From the NCBI GenBank assembly GCA_018902765.1, contig JAHIQC010000312.1, positions 1-5,139 of the forward strand: a stretch of 5,139 nt of DNA, read 5' to 3'. This stretch comes from Actinomycetota bacterium. GTDB lineage: Bacteria; Actinomycetota; Coriobacteriia; Anaerosomatales; JAHIQC01. This document shows positions 1 through 5,139 of the stretch, in pieces. Below the pieces are notes generated by a model. The model searched no databases and was not told the DNA's origin. It worked only from the letters and a program-made list of their open reading frames with translations. A program made the translations under genes and the position numbers. Each line of letters opens with the position of its first letter. Position 1 is the first letter of the stretch.

Positions 1-982
1 CGCCGTACTCGATGTTTCGAGCCGCGCCGAAGAACTTCTTGGGCGGATACAGAGCCGTCGAGTCGACACCGCCGGACAGGATACGGCCGGAAGCCGGCTG
101 TGCCAGGTTGTACGCACGGGCCAGACGCGTTATCGAGTCGAGCAGGATGACGACGTCCTGACCGGCCTCGACGAGGCGCTTCGCGCGTTCCATCAGAAGC
201 TCGGCCACGGCGATGTGGTTCTCGGAAGGCATATCGAATGTTGAGGAGACGACCTCGCCGTGGATCGAGCGCTCCATGTCGGTGACTTCCTCGGGACGCT
301 CATCCACGAGTAGGCACATGAGGTAGACCTCGGGGTTGTTGGCAGAGATCGCGGCTGCAACGTCCTTGAGGACGGTCGTCTTACCGGCCTTCGGGGGAGA
401 GACTATAAGGCCGCGCTGTCCCTTGCCGATGGGTGCCACTAGATCGATGACCCGAGCTGTCATGGTCTCAGGACCATGCTCCATGCGCAGGCGCTCATCG
501 GGATAGACCGGGGTCAGATCGGCAAAACGCTTGCGGCCACGCGCAGCTTCCACGGTAAGACCGTTGACGCTGTCGACTCGCTGAAGGGCGGAGTACTTCT
601 CGCTCTCCTTAGGCGGGCGGACCTGGCCTTTGATGAGATCTCCTCGGCGCAGGTCGAACTTGCGGATCTGCGACATCGAGCAGTAGACGTCGCGGTCCCC
701 AGGGAGATATCCGCTCGTCCGGATGAAGCCGTAGCCCTCAGGCAGCACGTCGAGCACGCCCATGATGTCCACAAAGCCCTCGGCCTTGACCTTGGCCTCG
801 AAGATCGCGGTGATGATGTCGTCCTTCTTCTTCAAGGCTTTGACATCGAGCTCGATCTCCGCGGCCATGGCACGCAACTCGGCTACTGTCTTGGCTTCAA
901 GCTGGACCTTGGTGATGGACGGCTGGGGGTTGTCCTGCTGGCTACCACCACGGCGGCCGCGCTTGCGGGGTCTGGCACTCAT
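1..982 (-). CDS. rho: Transcription termination factor Rho (partial, C-terminus beyond left edge)
   Basis: Rho is the hexameric RNA-dependent ATPase/translocase that ends transcription at factor-dependent sites in the cytoplasm. I translated the frame from the ATG at 982; it stays open to base 1 and gives 327 residues. Residues 1-20 are a basic tail rich in Arg, Lys and Gly. Residues about 22-66 form the helical Rho N-domain. Residues about 69-145 are the cold-shock-like primary RNA-binding domain, with GYGFIR at 83-88. The ATPase core follows: Walker A PPKAGKTT at 196-203, catalytic-Glu segment DERPEE at 227-232, Walker [11 protein letters not shown] at 277-286, a Q-loop near 288-300 and GGVDSTAL at 304-311. 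By comparison with the 419-residue E. coli protein, about 90-95 residues are missing, including the end of the secondary RNA site. The large N-terminal insertion of many actinobacterial Rho proteins is absent. The start overlaps the transaldolase stop (ATGA), and GGGAGAAGG lies 10 nt upstream, which supports translational coupling. The identification is certain. Confidence 0.97.
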   Translation of the reverse strand, partial: MSARPRKRGRRGGSQQDNPQPSITKVQLEAKTVAELRAMAAEIELDVKALKKKDDIITAIFEAKVKAEGFVDIMGVLDVLPEGYGFIRTSGYLPGDRDVYCSMSQIRKFDLRRGDLIKGQVRPPKESEKYSALQRVDSVNGLTVEAARGRKRFADLTPVYPDERLRMEHGPETMTARVIDLVAPIGKGQRGLIVSPPKAGKTTVLKDVAAAISANNPEVYLMCLLVDERPEEVTDMERSIHGEVVSSTFDMPSENHIAVAELLMERAKRLVEAGQDVVILLDSITRLARAYNLAQPASGRILSGGVDSTALYPPKKFFGAARNIEYG

Positions 983-1641
983 GAGTTCTTGACCTTCTCC
1001 CAATCAGCCAGGAACGCTTCGAGTCCCCGGTCCGTGAGCGGGTGCTTCACGAGGTTCTTGAGTACGGCGAACGGCACGGTTGCGATGTCGGCACCCATCA
1101 AGGCAGCCTGCGTGACGTGGTTCGCGCTGCGGATGGATGCGGCGATCACCTCGACATCGTGGCCGAAGTCGTAGTTGTCCAGCGCCATGACGACCTGAGA
1201 GAGCTGGTCGATTCCGTCTTCGGAGATGTCATCGAAACGACCGACGAACGGAGAGACGTAAGCCGCTCCGGAGCGCGCGGCCAAAATGGCCTGCGGAACG
1301 GTGAAGCACAGCGTCATGTTGACCTTGATGCCTTTGTCGAAGAGCGCCTTGGTTGCGGCCAGGCCCTCGGGCATGGTCGGCACCTTCACGATCAGGTTCG
1401 GCGCCAAAGCGGCGAGCTCCTCGCCTTCGCGGATGATCTCGTCGCGTGTGAGACCGACGGTCTCGCCACTGACGGGGCCATCGACGATGTCGCAGATGCG
1501 CTTCAGATGGTTGTGGAAATCCGCGAGCTTGCCGCCCTCGCGTGCGTAGAGCGTCGGGTTGGTGGTGACGCCGGAGAGCACGCCCCAACTAGCCGCCTCT
1601 TCGATTTCGGCGATGTTCGCCGTGTCCAGAAAGAACTTCAC
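979..1641 (-). CDS. tal: Transaldolase, small TalC/FSA-like family
   Basis: This is a 220-residue class I aldolase-fold enzyme. It probably transfers dihydroxyacetone units between sedoheptulose 7-phosphate and glyceraldehyde 3-phosphate in the non-oxidative pentose phosphate pathway. The start is GTG at 1641, eight bases after the purine-rich Shine-Dalgarno GAGAGAGAGG. Family motifs visible are FFLDTAN at 3-9, GVTTNPTL at 24-31, the Schiff-base lysine K86 in IVKVP, NMTLCF at 108-113 and SPFVGRFDD at 130-138. The length fits the 210-220 residue subfamily. From knowledge of the family, fructose-6-phosphate aldolases carry Gln near position 59 and Tyr near 131. This protein has E60 and F132, the transaldolase pattern, so I favour transaldolase over F6P aldolase. 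It lies 25 nt after the 2-phosphoglycerate kinase gene and overlaps rho by 4 nt. A small transaldolase gene near rho is also known from Gram-positive bacteria. Confidence 0.93.
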   Translation of the reverse strand: MKFFLDTANIAEIEEAASWGVLSGVTTNPTLYAREGGKLADFHNHLKRICDIVDGPVSGETVGLTRDEIIREGEELAALAPNLIVKVPTMPEGLAATKALFDKGIKVNMTLCFTVPQAILAARSGAAYVSPFVGRFDDISEDGIDQLSQVVMALDNYDFGHDVEVIAASIRSANHVTQAALMGADIATVPFAVLKNLVKHPLTDRGLEAFLADWEKVKNS

Positions 1642-1649
1642 AAAAACTA

Positions 1650-1659
1650 CCTCTCTCTC
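1650..1659 (-). promoter_or_regulatory. Shine-Dalgarno of the transaldolase, supporting a GTG start
   Basis: GAGAGAGAGG is followed by TAGTTTTT and GTG at 1641. The protein starting at this GTG begins with the conserved KFFLDTAN strand, so no upstream or downstream start is needed. Confidence 0.65.
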
Positions 1660-1666
1660 GCCGCGC

Positions 1667-2584
1667 CTATGGTTGCGCGTCGTACTGTTCGTCGATGGCC
1701 GCGTTCAAGATGTGTTCGATCACGTCGGCTATCGTTACGTCCAACTGGTGGCTCACGATCACAGGAATCCCGTGCTCATGCGCCATGTCCTCGAAATATC
1801 GGCCCAATAGCCGAATGCTCCCGAAGTTCGCCCGATATCTTTCAAAGGGCCGCGTTCCGTCAGTCTGCACCTCACGAATGTAGAAGTGGCTGCGGTGGGC
1901 GTCTTCATCATCGACGGTGATGACAAGCTGCACGACGCGGGCGTTCTTGAACTGCCCCGCCTCGATATAACCTGGCACGAGATGGACGCCCTCGATGATG
2001 AGGCTGTCTCCCTCGAGTACCGACCGGTCGATCAGCGCCTTGACCGCGGTCGTCACCACGGCGGTCTGCTCGCGGAATCCGACGATCACGGGGTTGGCGC
2101 CGTGTGGCACCGGGACTCGGAGACCTCGCCAAGCGTTGAATGCACTTTCGTATATCGCTGGCATGAGCTCCTTGGTAAAGATACCACGCATGACCTCTCG
2201 AATGGAATCCGTCGACATGATGCGTGTGATACCGAGTCTGTGAGCGACCTCTGTGGCGATAGTCGACTTACCCACGCCCGTGGTTCCGCCGATGAGAACT
2301 ACCAGCGGCTTGTCGAGCTTCGAGAGCTCGTAGAGCTTGCGATAGCGGGCCGCGAACTCAGCGCCCGCAATGCGCTCAAGGTACTCATCGGCCAAAGCGC
2401 GCAAACGCTGCATGCTGATAGACAGCTCGTCTCGCTCCCGCAGATCGGTCTGTATCGCCGTGGCGATGGTGTACGCACTGCTGGGTGGCAGACCGGTGGC
2501 GGTGAACGATTGGGCCAGCAGCCCCTTGGAGAACGGCAATCCGTGTGCCTTGTCGGACAGCGTGATGATCTTGCTATCAGGCAT
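1667..2584 (-). CDS. 2-phosphoglycerate kinase with N-terminal ATP-cone domain
   Basis: The predicted reaction is ATP + 2-phosphoglycerate to ADP + 2,3-diphosphoglycerate, the first committed step to cyclic 2,3-diphosphoglycerate in methanogens. The protein has 305 residues, close to the archaeal enzyme at about 300. Residues about 5-90 look like an ATP-cone nucleotide-binding regulatory domain: LPFSKGLLAQSF at 16-27, then a helical segment with AYTIATAIQTDL at 37-48. The kinase domain follows, with P-loop GGTTGVGKST at 99-108, a STDSIREVMR segment at 124-133, and Walker B-like SLIIEGVHLVPG at 194-205. The ATG at 2584 shares its A with the synthetase stop (TAATG) and is preceded by AGGGGGAG with 6 nt spacing, so the start is well supported and translation is probably coupled. 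The neighbouring synthetase strengthens the substrate assignment. Homologues of unproven specificity exist in bacteria, so another small phosphorylated acceptor is possible. Confidence 0.85.
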   Translation of the reverse strand: MPDSKIITLSDKAHGLPFSKGLLAQSFTATGLPPSSAYTIATAIQTDLRERDELSISMQRLRALADEYLERIAGAEFAARYRKLYELSKLDKPLVVLIGGTTGVGKSTIATEVAHRLGITRIMSTDSIREVMRGIFTKELMPAIYESAFNAWRGLRVPVPHGANPVIVGFREQTAVVTTAVKALIDRSVLEGDSLIIEGVHLVPGYIEAGQFKNARVVQLVITVDDEDAHRSHFYIREVQTDGTRPFERYRANFGSIRLLGRYFEDMAHEHGIPVIVSHQLDVTIADVIEHILNAAIDEQYDAQP

Positions 2585-3930
2585 TACTGACTCCCCCTCG
2601 CCTGGCCGCGCGAAAGCGCCAAGCCCGCCGCACGCGTCACGAGCTCACCTAAGTCGGCACCATCGGTGGCGATGGGGACATTGTCACAAAGTACGGTGGG
2701 CACGCCGGCCTCCTGACCCGCTGCGGCAACAACATCGATCGCTGCGGCCTTGAGCTCAGTGAGCAACAGGTCGTAGTGCCCTGCTGCGCTGGCCATGTCT
2801 TGTCGCAGAAGCGCTCGGTTACTCAGATTCGCGCTCGACGCAACGACCCGGCACCCGAACTGCGCCTCGAGATGCGCGGTGAGCTTCGGCAACACCGCCG
2901 CGGGCGCCGTGGTCGCGAAGAACACGCGTCGACCATCGACCGGCTCGACCGGCTGCGGACGAAACGTCGTCGTGACGCATGGCACGTCCGGACGCTGTAG
3001 CGCGACCGCCTCGCGGATCCGAGCCACTTCCTCGGCGGAGGCTATCGGCTCCTCGGCAGATGCGATCACGACCAGATCGGCCAGCCCGAGTCGATACGGC
3101 CCGAAGTAGTCGTCCACATACGAGACGCCCTGGCCCGCGCCGATGACAAGGATGTTCGCATCCGCATGCACGGGCGGGATCGCCGCACCGGAGCCCTCCA
3201 GCACGATGAGCTGCTTCCCAAGCGTGTCGGCGAGCATCGCACCTTGGGGGACGTTGGAGAAGAACGTCTCCCCCGCCATCCCGCCGCCGCATCGGCGACA
3301 CCCGACGGTCGTCACGCGGCTCATCACCGCGTCCTCGTAGTTGTCGCTGCTTGCGTGCTTGCCCTGCGCCGCAAGCGCAAGCAAGTCCGGCGTCGTGAGA
3401 CGCACCTTCTCGCCGTGGATGAGCTCGGGCGCATCCGGCCCTCCGCGGCCCATCGCCAGCACGCAGATGTCGTGCCCGGCAGCGGTCAGTGTACGCGCGA
3501 CGTATCCGGAGATCGCTGTCTTTCCCACACGCTTGCCCGTGCCTATGAGGCCGAGCGTCGGCGTGCTGGTGACAAGCGGCGCGCGCGGCGGGGTGAACGC
3601 GAAATCGGCCCCGCGATACTCGACCCCATGCGCCAGCGCGATTCCCGCGAGACGAAAACGATCCGCCGAGGAGACGACCGGTTCGTCTGACAGGTCGATA
3701 AGGGCGTGTGGGCTGTATGCCTCGATGGCTTGAGTCACCGCTTGGGCCGGCGTCGCTGCGAACACGACCGGCACACCATACGTGTTCGCTCCGCGCTCAA
3801 GATCGACCTTCTCGGTCCCGCCGATGAACGCGGCCGCGACGACTTCGTACTCGTGAGACAGGCCCTCGAGCGCGAAACGCACCACGGGTGGGTAGTGCTC
3901 TCCATCGATGAGTGCGACGACTCGCGTCAT
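2584..3930 (-). CDS. cpgS: Cyclic 2,3-diphosphoglycerate synthetase homologue
   Basis: This 448-residue protein is predicted to use ATP to cyclise 2,3-diphosphoglycerate to cDPG. It is close in length to the archaeal synthetase (about 460) and begins with the family-like MTRVVALIDGEHYPPVVRFA. Residues 1-115 form a Rossmann-like N-terminal region. A phosphate-binding loop GTGKRVGKTAISG lies at 130-142; its glycine spacing resembles dethiobiotin synthetase-type SIMIBI P-loops more than a canonical GxxxxGKT. Further features are AMGRGGPDAPE at 159-169, a CRRCGGG cluster at 211-217, LIVLEGSGAAIPP at 241-253 and a C-terminal alpha/beta region ending in a weakly conserved tail. No signal peptide or membrane segment is seen, so it is probably cytoplasmic. 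The start at 3930 has GAAAGGT 7 nt upstream, and the gene begins 24 nt after sppA. The adjacent 2-phosphoglycerate kinase, which makes its substrate, is strong context. The activity in this organism is inferred. Confidence 0.85.
   Translation of the reverse strand: MTRVVALIDGEHYPPVVRFALEGLSHEYEVVAAAFIGGTEKVDLERGANTYGVPVVFAATPAQAVTQAIEAYSPHALIDLSDEPVVSSADRFRLAGIALAHGVEYRGADFAFTPPRAPLVTSTPTLGLIGTGKRVGKTAISGYVARTLTAAGHDICVLAMGRGGPDAPELIHGEKVRLTTPDLLALAAQGKHASSDNYEDAVMSRVTTVGCRRCGGGMAGETFFSNVPQGAMLADTLGKQLIVLEGSGAAIPPVHADANILVIGAGQGVSYVDDYFGPYRLGLADLVVIASAEEPIASAEEVARIREAVALQRPDVPCVTTTFRPQPVEPVDGRRVFFATTAPAAVLPKLTAHLEAQFGCRVVASSANLSNRALLRQDMASAAGHYDLLLTELKAAAIDVVAAAGQEAGVPTVLCDNVPIATDGADLGELVTRAAGLALSRGQARGSQ
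2591..2598 (-). promoter_or_regulatory. Shine-Dalgarno of the 2-phosphoglycerate kinase, inside the synthetase gene
   Basis: AGGGGGAG lies 6 nt before the kinase ATG and within the last codons of the upstream gene. With the TAATG stop/start overlap it indicates translational coupling and matched synthesis of the two cDPG enzymes. Confidence 0.65.
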
Positions 3931-3954
3931 ACCGACTACCTTTCGTACGCGGTA

Positions 3955-5025
3955 CTACTTGGGCAGCGCGACACTGCCCGAGGAGCCAATATCGGGAGCG
4001 AGCGCTCCCAGCCGGTCCAGGCTGTCGCGAATGCCGAGAAGCGAGTACAGCAGATCGCTGTAGCTGGAACCCTCGTAACTCACGATACCCGGCTCTCCAT
4101 CTATGCCACCAGCCTTCGCGGCGCTATCCACAGCATCGTTATAGGTGCCGAGCGTATCCACGAGCCCCATCTTCTTGGCCTCACGCGCTGACCAAGCCCA
4201 GCCCGTCGCCATCTCGCGCACCTTGTCCTTGGACAGGCCACGACCTTCGGCCACGATGTCGATGAACTCCTCATAAGCGTTGTCTACACCCTGCTGAACC
4301 AGTGCGGTCTCGGTCGGCGTCAGGGAGCGAAACGGGCTGCCTGCATCCTTGAACTCGCCGGCGGTGAGCACGGTGAACTCGACTCCAAGCTTGTCGAGCA
4401 GGCCGGCGACGTTCGGGATCTCGGTGATGACGCCGATGCTGCCGATCGCCGAGGTAGGCAAAGCGACAATTTCATCGCACTGCGAGGCGACCATGTAGGC
4501 GCCACTCGCGCCGACGTCACCAACGCTCGCAATCACGGGCTTCTCCTCGGCGGCTCGGGCGATCTCCATCGCAATCTCCTGGGAGGCGGCCACTGTGCCG
4601 CCGGGCGAGTCGATTCGCAGCAGGATCGCCTTCACGCCGTCGTCGGCGAGTGCCTGGTCAAGCTGATACAGGATGTTCTCCGGCGTGATGACGCCGTCCA
4701 GAGCACTACCGGTCCCTGCAATGACGCCGTCGATATGGATGACGGCGATCGAGTCGCCGGCCGCCACAGACCCGCCCAGCCCCGAACTCGCGCCAATCGC
4801 TGCGAAGGAAACTCCGCAACACGCTAACGTCGCGAGTATGAGTACGAGCATCACGCCTACGAACCACTTCCATCCCGTGGAGCTTCGCCCGGGCGATGAT
4901 GCCGGGGCAGGTGCGACGGCAGCGTACATCGGCTGACGCGCAGCTGGCGGCGCGGCCGGCTCGGGCGCCTGTGGCGCAGCGAGAGCGGCTTCGGTCGACG
5001 GGTCGATACGGCCCTGATCATCCAT
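3955..5025 (-). CDS. sppA: Signal peptide peptidase SppA (short form), membrane-anchored serine protease
   Basis: SppA cleaves signal peptides and other membrane-associated peptides outside the cytoplasmic membrane, using a Ser/Lys dyad. With the ATG at 5025 it has 356 residues. Residues 1-51 are an Ala/Pro-rich, probably disordered cytoplasmic tail. Residues about 54-77 form the single transmembrane helix (WFVGVMLVLILATLACC...). The ClpP-like protease domain starts near 91. Key motifs are LLRIDSPGGTV at 135-145, the nucleophile S174 in GASGAYMVA, AIGSIGVI at 193-200 and the general-base K226 in AGEFKDAGSP. The Ser-Lys distance of 52 equals that of Bacillus subtilis SppA (S147/K199). The start is chosen because GGAGG lies 5 nt upstream. 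The frame is open further upstream to the window edge, but the extra residues have no ribosome site. It is the first gene of the apparent operon, with no obvious functional link to the cDPG genes. Confidence 0.93.
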   Translation of the reverse strand: MDDQGRIDPSTEAALAAPQAPEPAAPPAARQPMYAAVAPAPASSPGRSSTGWKWFVGVMLVLILATLACCGVSFAAIGASSGLGGSVAAGDSIAVIHIDGVIAGTGSALDGVITPENILYQLDQALADDGVKAILLRIDSPGGTVAASQEIAMEIARAAEEKPVIASVGDVGASGAYMVASQCDEIVALPTSAIGSIGVITEIPNVAGLLDKLGVEFTVLTAGEFKDAGSPFRSLTPTETALVQQGVDNAYEEFIDIVAEGRGLSKDKVREMATGWAWSAREAKKMGLVDTLGTYNDAVDSAAKAGGIDGEPGIVSYEGSSYSDLLYSLLGIRDSLDRLGALAPDIGSSGSVALPK

Positions 5026-5030
5026 GGGTT

Positions 5031-5035
5031 CCTCC
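5031..5035 (-). promoter_or_regulatory. Strong Shine-Dalgarno site of sppA
   Basis: The minus strand reads GGAGG followed by 5 nt (AACCC) and the ATG at 5025. This fixes the SppA start and argues against the upstream in-frame TTG at 5112. Confidence 0.8.
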
Positions 5036-5047
5036 GCAGAAAGGGGC

Positions 5048-5080
5048 GTCGCGCATGGCGACGAGAAGGTGCGGTGCACC
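5048..5080 (-). promoter_or_regulatory. Two tandem small inverted repeats in the sppA leader
   Basis: Read on the minus strand, GGTGC-ACC-GCACC (5068-5080) is a 5 bp stem with a 3 nt loop. Five bases later, GTCGC-CATGC-GCGAC (5048-5062) is a 5 bp stem with a 5 nt loop. The first also contains the 8 bp palindrome GGTGCACC (5073-5080), just after the AT-rich patch. They could be an operator or RNA structure ahead of the ribosome site. Stems this short in GC-rich DNA can arise by chance, and no U-tract follows, so they are not called a terminator. Confidence 0.3.
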
Positions 5081-5112
5081 ATATATTCCCCGACAGCAGC
5101 GGTAGCGGTCAA
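5080..5112 (-). promoter_or_regulatory. Candidate sigma-70-type promoter upstream of sppA
   Basis: TTGACC (5107-5112) matches a -35 box at five of six positions. An AT-rich patch, AATATATG (5080-5087), is the only plausible -10 region in this GC-rich leader. The spacing is poor: TATATG would be 21 nt away, and GAATAT (18 nt) is a weak match. It would place transcription start about 45-50 nt before the sppA ATG. This is a weak call, and the true promoter may lie beyond the right edge. Confidence 0.3.
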
Positions 5113-5139
5113 CAGGCTTGATTCGGCGCTATAGCCGCA

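Noticed and set aside
476..1174. Plus-strand open frame (232 codons) opposite rho and the transaldolase end
   Set aside because: The minus strand encodes unmistakable Rho and transaldolase motifs here. The plus-strand product is low-complexity and unrecognised.
1042..1920. Long plus-strand open frame (292 codons) opposite transaldolase and the kinase
   Set aside because: It runs antisense to two clearly conserved genes, spans their junction and has no recognisable motifs. Such frames are common in GC-rich DNA.
1886..2590. Plus-strand open frame (234 codons) opposite the kinase
   Set aside because: It is fully antisense to a P-loop kinase with intact motifs and looks like a mirror of its codon pattern, without domain features of its own.
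3931..3954. Possible terminator or promoter between sppA and the synthetase
   Set aside because: The 24 nt gap contains the palindrome GCGTACGC-like core and a Shine-Dalgarno sequence, but no stable stem with a T-tract and no -10/-35 pair.
5026..5112. N-terminal extension of SppA from a TTG at 5112
   Set aside because: The extra 29 residues show no signal peptide or conserved feature and no ribosome site precedes the TTG. GGAGG sits ideally before the ATG at 5025.
5109..5139. Possible tail of another gene ending at a TGA (5109-5111) on the minus strand
   Set aside because: Only nine codons are visible in this frame, too few to support a gene.

Overview
This 5.1 kb window is a compact, single-direction gene cluster. 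All five recognisable genes lie on the minus strand, so transcription runs from the right edge to the left edge. In order they are: a signal peptide peptidase A (SppA) type membrane protease, a homologue of cyclic 2,3-diphosphoglycerate synthetase, a 2-phosphoglycerate kinase with an ATP-cone domain, a transaldolase of the small TalC/FSA family, and transcription termination factor Rho, which is cut by the left edge. Gaps between genes are 24-25 nt, or the genes overlap (TAATG and ATGA junctions). I see no internal terminator, so the five probably form one operon. No stretch over 300 bases lacks a gene, and I see no RNA genes, repeats, CRISPR arrays or mobile elements.

The DNA is GC-rich with GC-ending codons. 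The short (about 356 aa) SppA resembles the Gram-positive/archaeal type more than the long enterobacterial enzyme. A small transaldolase next to rho is an arrangement known from Gram-positive bacteria. Rho has a short basic N-terminus and lacks the large insertion of Mycobacterium/Micrococcus Rho. My best guess is a high-GC Gram-positive-like lineage, perhaps a deep actinobacterial or coriobacterial-type anaerobe, but this is inference. Rho argues against an archaeon, although two of the genes belong to a pathway known from methanogens.

The most notable content is the central pair (1667-3930). In Methanothermus-type archaea, 2-phosphoglycerate kinase makes 2,3-diphosphoglycerate from 2-phosphoglycerate and ATP, and the synthetase then closes it to cyclic 2,3-diphosphoglycerate (cDPG), a thermoprotectant, compatible solute and phosphate/energy store. 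Here both enzymes are encoded in a bacterial cluster, with the synthetase stop codon overlapping the kinase start codon. Together with a transaldolase, this suggests control of the triose/pentose phosphate pool and diversion of glycolytic 2-phosphoglycerate to an unusual solute. SppA at the head and Rho at the tail are housekeeping genes that may simply share the transcript.

Upstream of sppA (5026-5139) there is a strong Shine-Dalgarno sequence, two small back-to-back hairpins and a weak candidate promoter.
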